Below are positions 1-5,996 of a stretch of 6,401 nt of DNA, piece by piece. The stretch comes from Cellvibrionales bacterium. GTDB taxonomy: Bacteria; Pseudomonadota; Gammaproteobacteria; Pseudomonadales; UBA7434. How positions within the stretch are numbered: position 1 is the first letter of the stretch; every line of letters starts with the position of its first letter. A program made the position numbers and the translations under genes. Location of the stretch: NCBI GenBank assembly GCA_003492055.1, contig DMZE01000108.1:8346-14746 (forward strand). Direction: 5' to 3'. The notes below the pieces were generated by a model. That model had not been told where the DNA came from. It saw only the letters and a program-made list of their open reading frames with translations, and searched no databases.

Positions 1-554
1 AGTCTTAGCTGCTCTTTATAGGCATTCGATTGCTTTTCGATAAACAAAAAAGCCTGCTTACTTTCACTGCGCTTTGTCGCCGAGCTTTCTCGAATAAAAT
101 AATCTACTAAATGCGTGATAACATTGTAGGCTCTATCTGGATCAGTATCGGAATAACTCACACCGATATAATTCTGCCCCAGCATAGAAACTTTCACCTC
201 ATCTCTTAAGTCAGAAATTTTCTCCGCCTGCGTTGCAGCGTCATCACCTTCAACCAAAAAGCCATGCTCGATTATTATCTTTTCTATGGCGCGTTGCGAT
301 AACATCAAATCTTTAACAACCTGACTTTTATCTTCAACTCTTGTGACTTGCGCTTGACCTTCTAATAAAGGTTGAATAATATTTTGACTGTCTGCATATA
401 TGGTCGTGGAAACTTGGTACTTTTCCTGCCATAAATAACCAAACATTAAAATCGTAAACGCAATAATAATACCGGAAAATAGCGACCAATATTTATGAAG
501 CCATAATTCCTTTAAAATATTCCTTAGCAGTTGTATAACAAATAATAAATCCAT
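1..554 (-). CDS. Wzz-like polysaccharide chain-length determinant, XrtA/EpsB type (partial, C-terminus off left edge)
   Basis: Inner-membrane polysaccharide co-polymerase that would set EPS chain length and couple polymerisation to export. The frame is open from ATG 554-552 to the window edge, giving 184 residues. A basic/aromatic N-terminus is followed by a membrane helix at about residues 22-41 (YWSLFSGIIIAFTILMFGYL). Then comes the Wzz-domain entry, including IYADSQNIIQPLLEGQA (about 52-68), which resembles the VYVDTQ..LKPLL.G pattern I recall from the PEP-CTERM chain-length family (TIGR03007). The following charged helical region (about 70-184) fits the periplasmic part. Family members are roughly 500 residues, so about a third is visible; the second membrane helix and any kinase domain lie outside. 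The start is supported by AAGGG at 561-565, 6 nt upstream. It lies 34 nt after the export gene, so probably the same operon. Wzz-type assignment is firm; the XrtA subtype is an inference from motif and neighbours. Confidence 0.85.
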   Translation of the reverse strand, partial: MDLLFVIQLLRNILKELWLHKYWSLFSGIIIAFTILMFGYLWQEKYQVSTTIYADSQNIIQPLLEGQAQVTRVEDKSQVVKDLMLSQRAIEKIIIEHGFLVEGDDAATQAEKISDLRDEVKVSMLGQNYIGVSYSDTDPDRAYNVITHLVDYFIRESSATKRSESKQAFLFIEKQSNAYKEQLR

Positions 555-560
555 TAATTA

Positions 561-565
561 CCCTT
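561..565 (-). promoter_or_regulatory. Ribosome binding site of the chain-length determinant gene
   Basis: Read on the minus strand this is AAGGG, 6 nt before the ATG at 554-552. It fixes the start of the partial chain-length gene and sits inside the 34-nt gap after the export gene, where I see no terminator. Confidence 0.6.
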
Positions 566-588
566 AAAAAAACATCATTTAACTTTTA

Positions 589-1308
589 TTAAAAATTTCT
601 TTCGGGAACCGTAATAATATCTGACGGCTGAATTGCATAGTTAGTCTCTAACTTCCCTCGCTCAAAAATATCTTTTAAGCGCACCGCATAAGCCGTTACA
701 ATTCCTTCTGCATTCTTTCTATAAAGCAGTGCGTTGTTCTGCGCTGCATAAATAGTGGTACCACCTGCTGCCAGCACCACATCTAAGACGGTCATTCCTT
801 TGTTATAGGGAATACTGGTAGGCTGATTCACGGCGCCTGTTACACGCACTCTTAACTCAAATTCAGCACTAGCAGGATTCGCCACTATCACCGTTACCTG
901 TGGCGTTCTAATGTAATCACTGAGTTTGGTTGTTATAGATTCACCGAGCGCTTCTGCGGTGAGACCGCGTGCTTGAATATCACCGACTAAGGGCAGTGTA
1001 ATCATGCCATCAGGGCGAACTGGCACTTCGGTTGATAGCTCAGGACTTTTCCAAACATCAATCCGTAATTGATCACCGGCACCAATGCTATAAACGGTAT
1101 CATCATAAACCACCGCCTCTGGTGGCGCGGTGCTAACACTGCTTGAACATGAAGCTAACAAGCCACACATACCTAATAAACAACTGGCCAACACTAAACT
1201 AAGAGAATAGCGCCGCCGACCTAACATTTTCTGTCGATAAAAAAACATGCCTATCTCACTCATGCTTTTCTCTCTCATGCCTATATCTCTCATGTCTATA
1301 TCTCTCAT
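589..1308 (-). CDS. Wza-like outer-membrane polysaccharide export lipoprotein, XrtA/PEP-CTERM type, short form
   Basis: Periplasmic/outer-membrane export (OPX) protein passing EPS across the envelope. The longest frame has 239 residues. Residues 1-20 come from tandem 15-bp repeats (Met at 1, 6, 11, 16, 21). A basic stretch (RQKMLGRRR, 25-33) and hydrophobic core lead to lipobox LASC with Cys54. The poly-export domain follows at about 70-145, with YSIGAGDQLRIDVWKSPELS, VRPDG (97-101) and LPLVGDI. A SLBB-like region at about 150-235 contains the IPYNKGMTVLDVVLAAGG stretch and ends ITVPERNF. This matches my recollection of family TIGR03027. E. coli Wza is about 380 residues; the C-terminal membrane-spanning helix is absent, so a separate beta-barrel partner is likely. 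The start at 1308 has AGGAG 10 nt upstream, inside the transferase gene. Met21 (position 1248) is equally plausible because the extra 20 residues are acidic, unusual before a signal peptide. The gap to the transferase stop is 2 nt. Function is confident, start uncertain. Confidence 0.9.
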   Translation of the reverse strand: MRDIDMRDIGMREKSMSEIGMFFYRQKMLGRRRYSLSLVLASCLLGMCGLLASCSSSVSTAPPEAVVYDDTVYSIGAGDQLRIDVWKSPELSTEVPVRPDGMITLPLVGDIQARGLTAEALGESITTKLSDYIRTPQVTVIVANPASAEFELRVRVTGAVNQPTSIPYNKGMTVLDVVLAAGGTTIYAAQNNALLYRKNAEGIVTAYAVRLKDIFERGKLETNYAIQPSDIITVPERNF

Positions 1309-1320
1309 GTCTATCTCACT
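1246..1320 (-). repeat. Five tandem 15-bp units, each with purine-rich leader and in-frame ATG, at the transferase/export junction
   Basis: Units lie at 1306-1320, 1291-1305, 1276-1290, 1261-1275 and 1246-1260. In transcription order they read AGTGAGATAGACATG, AGAGATATAGACATG, AGAGATATAGGCATG, AGAGAGAAAAGCATG and AGTGAGATAGGCATG. The first unit contains the last codons and TAG stop (1313-1311) of the transferase gene and the first possible ATG of the export gene. The array is therefore an amplified stop/start junction. Because 15 is a multiple of three, every ATG is in frame with the export lipoprotein and encodes the MRDID/MRDIG/MREKS/MSEIG series. Only the first unit has a fuller Shine-Dalgarno (AGGAG, 1318-1322); the others have weaker AGAGA or GTGAGA leaders. 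Copy-number change would alter start number and spacing without breaking the frame; that effect is inferred. Confidence 0.9.
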
Positions 1321-2720
1321 CCTGTGCCGAGTAATATAACTTGTACGGTTTGCACCATAATCACTAAGTCTAATAACAAACTTCGATTCTTTACGTAGTA
1401 AAGGTCGTATCTTAATTTTTCTGCTGCATCTTCTACTGATGCACCATAGGGATAATTCAATTGCGCCCAGCCCATTAACCCAGGCTTAACCCGATGCCTC
1501 TCAGGATAAAACGCTAACTGCGTATTTAAATCATCGACAAATTCTGGTCGCTCTGGCCTCGGCCCTACAATGCTCATATCACCTACTAAAACGTTATAAA
1601 GCTGTGGTAATTCATCAATGCGCGTATTGCGAAGAAACGCACCCACTTTTGTGACTCGATTGTCGTTAGCGTTAGCCCATACTGCTTTGCCTTGAATTTC
1701 TGCATCGGTACGCATACTCCGAAATTTATAGATTTCAAACGGTAAGCCGTTTAATCCCACTCGGACCTGCTTATAAATAATGGGGCGACCTGTTTCGATA
1801 AGCGTTGCTATTACCGCGGCAATCATTAATGGCCACGTGACCAGCGCGATAGATATGACAACAAAAATATCAAAACCCCGCTTAATCCAGTCCCAAACCA
1901 CGCTATTGGTAAATCCCGACGCAAACACCATCCAACCCAAGCGCATTTCACTAATTTCGAGAATGCCAAGCTCGCGCTCATAAAATGTCACCGCTTCGAC
2001 CACATGAATGCCAAGTAGTTTGCAATCAAGCAACTCATTCAGCGGAAAAACCACACCATCACGAGTGCGACGCTCATCTAAAGCCACGACAATCTCGTTA
2101 GCATCATAGTGATGCGCTATATCCGCCAATGATTGCGTATGCGAACAAACACGCCCTTCCACTAAGGTCTCTTCAGCAGCACTGGTCTTCACATAGCCAA
2201 CGATAGTGGCTACGCCTCTATGACTGGCCAATACTCGCTGCTCTAACTGTTTTGCGCGCTTACCGGCACCCAGCACTAAAACCCGCGAACTCAGCGATTC
2301 AGTACTGACCAATTTAAAAAACAACCAACGAACCGGCGGCACGATAACCAAAGCAATAACGACGGAATAAGCCAAAACGCCATGTCCCATTTCAAGGAAC
2401 GGCGCCAAGTAATAAAGAATGGTGAGTGCAGCACAGCCCAGTAAGCAATAACTGGCTACCGTGCGCACTATCATGGCGACAGTACCTTCACGATAGCTGG
2501 TGCTATAAACCCCCATTGCCATTGTGCTTGCCAGTAGAACACCCGCAAAAACTAAGGTGCTTGCCAGCAGTGTTGAATCATAAACAACCGCGAGCCCCCA
2601 ATAACTCGATCGAAGTTCGTTCCCTAATACGGCAGAGCCAAGCAACAAAATTAGCTCAATTGCGCCGAGCAAAAGAAAGGGGGACGGGATATAATGACGA
2701 AAAATACGAACGTGAGACAA
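1311..2720 (-). CDS. Undecaprenyl-phosphate sugar phosphotransferase, XrtA/PEP-CTERM EPS type (TIGR03013-like)
   Basis: Initiating glycosyltransferase of EPS synthesis, moving a sugar-1-phosphate from a nucleotide sugar to undecaprenyl phosphate in the inner membrane. The 469 residues open with RIFRHYIPSPFLLL, typical of TIGR03013 as I recall it. Four membrane helices lie at about 14-36, 46-69, 82-106 and 113-136. A Rossmann-like regulatory domain follows (VLVLGAGKRAKQL, about 147-159). The C-terminal bacterial sugar transferase domain (about 278-469) has its membrane helix at about 283-306, KFRSMR (332-337), the catalytic Asp-Glu pair in RIDELPQ (D369, E370), VGPRPERPEF (385-394) and KPGLMGWAQ (412-420). 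The start is TTG, with CAGGG (2729-2733) 8 nt upstream. No ATG lies between it and the in-frame stop at 2754-2756, and the family N-terminus begins here. It is the first gene of the visible EPS operon; its end is overlapped by the repeat array. The sugar transferred (glucose, galactose or other) cannot be read from sequence. Confidence 0.93.
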   Translation of the reverse strand: MSHVRIFRHYIPSPFLLLGAIELILLLGSAVLGNELRSSYWGLAVVYDSTLLASTLVFAGVLLASTMAMGVYSTSYREGTVAMIVRTVASYCLLGCAALTILYYLAPFLEMGHGVLAYSVVIALVIVPPVRWLFFKLVSTESLSSRVLVLGAGKRAKQLEQRVLASHRGVATIVGYVKTSAAEETLVEGRVCSHTQSLADIAHHYDANEIVVALDERRTRDGVVFPLNELLDCKLLGIHVVEAVTFYERELGILEISEMRLGWMVFASGFTNSVVWDWIKRGFDIFVVISIALVTWPLMIAAVIATLIETGRPIIYKQVRVGLNGLPFEIYKFRSMRTDAEIQGKAVWANANDNRVTKVGAFLRNTRIDELPQLYNVLVGDMSIVGPRPERPEFVDDLNTQLAFYPERHRVKPGLMGWAQLNYPYGASVEDAAEKLRYDLYYVKNRSLLLDLVIMVQTVQVILLGTGVR

Positions 2721-2728
2721 TATGCTTA

Positions 2729-2733
2729 CCCTG
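2729..2733 (-). promoter_or_regulatory. Ribosome binding site deciding the TTG start of the sugar transferase
   Basis: On the minus strand this is CAGGG, 8 nt before TTG at 2720-2718. Upstream in the same frame there is no ATG or GTG before the stop at 2754-2756, so this site supports the unusual TTG initiation. Confidence 0.55.
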
Positions 2734-2777
2734 CAACCTGTGTGCGCTTGATCTTAGATAAATTCTGATTAAGTCCA

Positions 2778-2800
2778 TTGATGTGACCATCTCACATCAA
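2778..2800. promoter_or_regulatory. Perfect 9-bp inverted repeat, operator-like
   Basis: Left arm TTGATGTGA (2778-2786), spacer CCATC (2787-2791), right arm TCACATCAA (2792-2800). The core TGTGA-N5-TCACA resembles a CRP site, but CRP sites have a 6-nt spacer, so this is probably another dimeric regulator or a non-canonical variant. It sits 57 nt before the transferase start and about 43 nt before the inferred pgi transcription start. It is not a terminator in either direction, because no T-run follows the second arm. Confidence 0.6.
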
Positions 2801-2819
2801 AAAAGTAGCATTTAGAGTG

Positions 2820-2825
2820 CATAAT
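2820..2825 (+). promoter_or_regulatory. Possible pgi -10 element
   Basis: CATAAT matches TATAAT at 5 of 6 bases. The 17-nt-upstream hexamer TCAAAA (2797-2802) is a poor -35 and overlaps the right arm of the inverted repeat, which would fit an activator-dependent promoter. Transcription from about 2832 would exclude the GTG at 2817 and agrees with pgi starting at ATG 2871. Assigned from pattern only. Confidence 0.35.
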
Positions 2826-2870
2826 CAATCAAATAATTCCTTAGTAACTGATTTTAGATGTGAAAATATA

Positions 2871-4499
2871 ATGAGAAATGTAAAAGCGAGCCCTACCACC
2901 ACCTCCCATTGGCAAAAACTGACCGAACTTCATACCCAATACCAATCAAAATCGATTGAGCAACTCAACGATTTGACTGCCAAACACGGCCAATGTGTGG
3001 ATGCCGCTGGTCTTTCGGTTGATCTTTCCCGCAATTTTGTGAATCAAGAGATTCTTGATGAGTTAGTGGCGCTGGCTAAAACCCAAGGTATGGCAGAAAA
3101 AATTCAACAACTCATTGCCGGTGAAGAAGTCAACAATACAGAGGCTCGTGCGGCACACCACACTGCCTTACGCCTACCAGATAGCGCGCAAACACGCGCT
3201 GACGTTAGCGAAACACAGCAAAAAATTAAAGCGCTTGCTGAAAACCTACGCAATAAAAGCTGGCGCGGTAGCAATGACACTGAGATTACCGATGTTGTGA
3301 ATATCGGTATTGGCGGTTCCGATCTTGGTCCTAGAATGGTGTGTAATGCCCTTAGCAGCATGGCAACCCAAGGTCCACGCGTACATTTTGTCGCGAATAT
3401 TGATCCCCGTGATCTCGAAACCGTCTTGCAAGGTTTAACACCCGCAAGCACGCTTATTCTTATCTCGTCAAAATCATTTAATACCACCGAAACCTTAGAG
3501 AATGCGTTATCAGCAAGAAGCTGGTTGCTAGAAGCGATTCCGCAAAACGACTTAAGCAAACATGTAATTGCCGTATCTTCAAACGTTGAAAAAGCCGTGG
3601 CCTTTGGGGTCGATGCCGACAACATTTTACCGATGTGGGATTGGGTAGGCGGTCGCTATTCACTGTGGTCCGCCATAGGATTACCCATCGCGATTGCGAT
3701 TGGCTATAAAGGCTTTAGAGAATTATTAGATGGCGCACATGCCATGGACGAACACTTTGCAACAGCGCCCATTGAAAGCAACCTACCCTGCTTACTGGCT
3801 TTATTAGAAGTCTGGTATGTTAACTTCTGCAATGCGCATAGCTCGGCGGTACTGCCTTACAGTCATGAGCTCGGCCTGTTCCCTGACTACCTGCAACAGT
3901 TAACTATGGAGAGTAACGGCAAACAGGTGCATAAAGATGGCAGTCCTGTATCAAGCCGAACATGCCCCACCATTTGGGGTAGCGCAGGGACGATTGGACA
4001 GCATTCTTTCCATCAATTATTGCATCAAGGTACAGAGTTAATTCCGGTTGATTTTATTTTACCGCTGCATAGTCATTCGGATGAACAAAACAAACAGGCG
4101 CACTTAGTGGCTAATTGTCTTGCACAAAGTAAGGCATTAACTGAAGGGAAAAGTGAAGCCGCAGCTACGCAAGAACTTGCTGATAGTGGTTTGTCAGATG
4201 CAGCAATAGCGGAACTCGCTGCGCATAAAGCCAGCCCGGGCAATAGACCGAATACCATTATCGCCATGGATAAATTAACACCTAGCAACTTAGGTGCACT
4301 GGTCGCACTTTATGAGCATAAAGTTTACGCAGCCAGTGTTGTTTGGGATATTAATGCGTTTGATCAGTGGGGAGTAGAACTAGGAAAGCAGTTGAGTACG
4401 CCTATCTTTGCCGCACTTACCGGAGCAGATTCGGCCGAAGATGATTCGGCAAGCACGGATAAGACAACGGCATTTTGGATTAAGCGCTTTACTCAATAA
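2871..4499 (+). CDS. pgi: Glucose-6-phosphate isomerase
   Basis: Cytoplasmic enzyme interconverting glucose-6-P and fructose-6-P, linking glycolysis/gluconeogenesis to sugar-nucleotide supply. From ATG 2871 it has 542 residues, against 549 in E. coli. The SIS-type sugar-phosphate pocket shows IGIGGSDLGP (145-154) and SSKSFNTTE (199-207). Both family signatures are intact: DWVGGRYSLWSAIG (257-270) and DINAFDQWGVELGK (493-506). Catalytic Glu347 (in MESNGK), His378 (in GTIGQHSFH) and Lys506 correspond to E. coli Glu355, His386 and Lys514. An in-frame GTG at 2817 would add 18 residues, but neither start has a strong Shine-Dalgarno. MRNVKASPTTTSHWQ aligns with the E. coli N-terminus MKNINPTQTAAWQ, so I prefer 2871. 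It is divergent from the EPS operon and convergent with manB, with only 38 nt between the ends. Identity is certain. Confidence 0.97.
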   Translation: MRNVKASPTTTSHWQKLTELHTQYQSKSIEQLNDLTAKHGQCVDAAGLSVDLSRNFVNQEILDELVALAKTQGMAEKIQQLIAGEEVNNTEARAAHHTALRLPDSAQTRADVSETQQKIKALAENLRNKSWRGSNDTEITDVVNIGIGGSDLGPRMVCNALSSMATQGPRVHFVANIDPRDLETVLQGLTPASTLILISSKSFNTTETLENALSARSWLLEAIPQNDLSKHVIAVSSNVEKAVAFGVDADNILPMWDWVGGRYSLWSAIGLPIAIAIGYKGFRELLDGAHAMDEHFATAPIESNLPCLLALLEVWYVNFCNAHSSAVLPYSHELGLFPDYLQQLTMESNGKQVHKDGSPVSSRTCPTIWGSAGTIGQHSFHQLLHQGTELIPVDFILPLHSHSDEQNKQAHLVANCLAQSKALTEGKSEAAATQELADSGLSDAAIAELAAHKASPGNRPNTIIAMDKLTPSNLGALVALYEHKVYAASVVWDINAFDQWGVELGKQLSTPIFAALTGADSAEDDSASTDKTTAFWIKRFTQ

Positions 4500-4537
4500 T
4501 AAAACGCCAACCCTTAATAGAGCTAATCAATAAAGCG

Positions 4538-5881
4538 CTAGCCAATGCGGGCGAGTAACTCTTCAGTTTTCGCCTGCATTAATGCTGCATCACCACGTGA
4601 TTCAACATTGAGTCGTAACAACGGTTCAGTATTCGACATACGGACATTAAAACGCCAGCCATCAAAATTCATACTTAAGCCATCAGTATGATCAATTTCT
4701 ACTGCCTGATCTTTATAGTGCGCAAGGATATCGGCAATGATACCTTCTGGATTGTTGACGGTGCGATTAATCTCACCGCTCACAGGGTAGCGCTCAATCA
4801 TTTGGCTAACTAACGCTGATAATGGCTGGCCTTTTTTCACGACTAACTCAGCAATTAATAACCAAGGAATCATACCGCTGTCGCAATACGCAAAATCACG
4901 GAAGTAATGATGAGCACTCATTTCGCCCCCATAAACCGCATCTTCTAATCGCATGCGCTCTTTAATAAAGGCGTGGCCAGTTTTACTCATAACAGCCGTA
5001 CCACCTAAATCAGTGACAATGGCCTGTGTATTCCAGGTTAAGCGCGGGTCATGAACCACGGCTTGACCGGATTTTTTCTGCAAAAATGCTTCTGCTAATA
5101 AACCAACAATATAATAGCCTTCAATATAAGTGCCTTTTTCATCAAAGAAGAAACAGCGATCAAAATCACCATCCCAAGCAATACCAAAGTCAGCGCTCTT
5201 TTCTATCACGGCATCAATGGTGACCTGACGATTCTCAACCAACAATGGATTAGGAATACCGTTAGGGAAGTTACCGTCGGGATTATTATGAATTTTGGTA
5301 AAGTTAAGTGGCAGTAAAGGCTCTAGTGCATCGATAACTATTCCTGCACCACCATTACCGGCGTTACAAACAATATTTAAACCGGCAAGACTAGCAACAT
5401 CAATATAGCCCAGTAAATGCTGTAAATAATCATCACGGCTATCTAAGCTGCTCACACTGCCCTTTGCATCGACTTCTTTAAAGTCGCCGGCTTCGGCCAT
5501 CGCTTTAATATCGAATAAACCAGTATCACCACTAATAGGCTTACTACCGCGTTTAACTAATTTCATACCGTTATAATCAATCGGATTATGGCTAGCGGTA
5601 ACAACAATGCCACCATCAACATCATTATTAAATGTCGCAAAATAAATTTCTTCGGTACCCACTAAACCAATATCCAATACATCTGCACCAGCATCAGTAA
5701 TACCTTTAGCGACCGCGGCGGAAATAGCAGGACTGGTTAAACGAATATCATGACCAAGACAGACTTTCTTTGCGTTTAAATGTTCGGTAAATGCGCGACC
5801 AATGCGATAGGCAATTTCTTCATTCAACTGATCGGGGACACGGCCTCGGATGTCGTAGGCCTTAAAACAACTATATTCCAT
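4538..5881 (-). CDS. manB: Phosphomannomutase / phosphohexomutase, CpsG/ManB type
   Basis: Interconverts mannose-6-P and mannose-1-P in the cytoplasm for GDP-mannose synthesis; relatives such as Pseudomonas AlgC also act on glucose phosphates. The 447 residues (E. coli CpsG 456) carry all four active-site elements of the alpha-D-phosphohexomutase family: phosphoserine loop TASHNP with Ser97, metal loop DGDFDR (237-242), sugar-specificity loop GGEMSAHH (318-325) and phosphate loop SNTEP (416-420). Long near-identical stretches to what I recall of E. coli CpsG ([49 protein letters not shown]) favour ManB/CpsG over AlgC; substrate choice is inferred. The start ATG 5881-5879 has a purine-rich AGAGAG shortly upstream. 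It follows galU by 115 nt on the same strand. That gap is AT-rich, so manB may have its own promoter (TCGACT-16 nt-TTAAAT is a weak candidate) or be cotranscribed with galU. Complete and apparently functional. Confidence 0.95.
   Translation of the reverse strand: MEYSCFKAYDIRGRVPDQLNEEIAYRIGRAFTEHLNAKKVCLGHDIRLTSPAISAAVAKGITDAGADVLDIGLVGTEEIYFATFNNDVDGGIVVTASHNPIDYNGMKLVKRGSKPISGDTGLFDIKAMAEAGDFKEVDAKGSVSSLDSRDDYLQHLLGYIDVASLAGLNIVCNAGNGGAGIVIDALEPLLPLNFTKIHNNPDGNFPNGIPNPLLVENRQVTIDAVIEKSADFGIAWDGDFDRCFFFDEKGTYIEGYYIVGLLAEAFLQKKSGQAVVHDPRLTWNTQAIVTDLGGTAVMSKTGHAFIKERMRLEDAVYGGEMSAHHYFRDFAYCDSGMIPWLLIAELVVKKGQPLSALVSQMIERYPVSGEINRTVNNPEGIIADILAHYKDQAVEIDHTDGLSMNFDGWRFNVRMSNTEPLLRLNVESRGDAALMQAKTEELLARIG
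4547..4577 (+). terminator. Possible hairpin at the 3' end of the pgi transcript (no U-tract)
   Basis: GCGGGCGA (4547-4554) pairs with TCGCCTGC (4570-4577), including one G-U pair in the plus-strand RNA. The loop contains a second perfect stem, AACT/AGTT, closed by CTTC. It begins 48 nt after the pgi stop, inside the end of manB. No U-run follows, so intrinsic termination is doubtful; it may be an RNA 3'-end stabiliser or chance within coding sequence. Confidence 0.2.
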
Positions 5882-5892
5882 TACTACTCTCT

Positions 5893-5915
5893 GTTATCTG
5901 ATTATTAGTGATAAC
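5893..5915. repeat. Inverted repeat in the manB leader
   Basis: Arms GTTATC (5893-5898) and GATAAC (5910-5915) are separated by 11 nt, just upstream of the manB ribosome binding site. A second small dyad, CCATT (5919-5923) and AATGG (5930-5934), lies next to it. They could form leader hairpins or an operator, but short dyads are expected in AT-rich gaps. No function assigned. Confidence 0.3.
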
Positions 5916-5996
5916 GCACCATTAGTTAAAATGGCGCGATGATTAATATGTCTATTTAATTTAATAAAAATATAAAGTCGAAATGGTCATTAAAAA

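Larger units (their letters stand above)
2721..2870. promoter_or_regulatory. Divergent intergenic control region between EPS operon and pgi
   Basis: A 150-bp AT-rich gap from which the EPS genes run left and pgi runs right. It contains the inverted repeat at 2778-2800, a possible pgi -10 box at 2820-2825, an isolated copy of the half-site (GATGTGA, 2857-2863) and the transferase ribosome binding site. I could not pick a convincing sigma-70 promoter for the leftward operon; its promoter could lie near the palindrome. Confidence 0.6.

Noticed and set aside
1176..1191. Alternative lipobox LASC at Cys43 of the export protein
   Set aside because: The hydrophobic stretch before it is only about seven residues; Cys54 follows a full-length hydrophobic core.
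1780..1983. 67-codon plus-strand frame within the transferase gene
   Set aside because: Shadow of the minus-strand catalytic domain; no independent evidence.
2732..2747. Sigma-54-like -24/-12 element on the minus strand (GCGCAC, 5 nt, TTGCA) before the EPS transferase gene
   Set aside because: Attractive because XrtA loci often use the sigma-54 regulator PrsR, but the -24 GG is broken and transcription would begin at about 2721, after the ribosome binding site and directly at the TTG codon.
2426..2761. 111-codon plus-strand frame over the N-terminus of the sugar transferase
   Set aside because: Overlaps a well-supported gene on the other strand, no family resemblance and no ribosome binding site noticed.
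2778..2800. Palindrome read as an intrinsic terminator
   Set aside because: On the plus strand the stem is followed by A residues, and on the minus strand the T-run precedes the stem, so neither direction has stem then U-tract.
2778..2800. Canonical CRP binding site
   Set aside because: The TGTGA and TCACA arms are separated by 5 rather than 6 nt; kept only as an unassigned operator-like dyad.
3104..3625. 173-codon open frame antisense to pgi
   Set aside because: Lies wholly within pgi, which has intact motifs; no recognisable domain and composition typical of a shadow frame.
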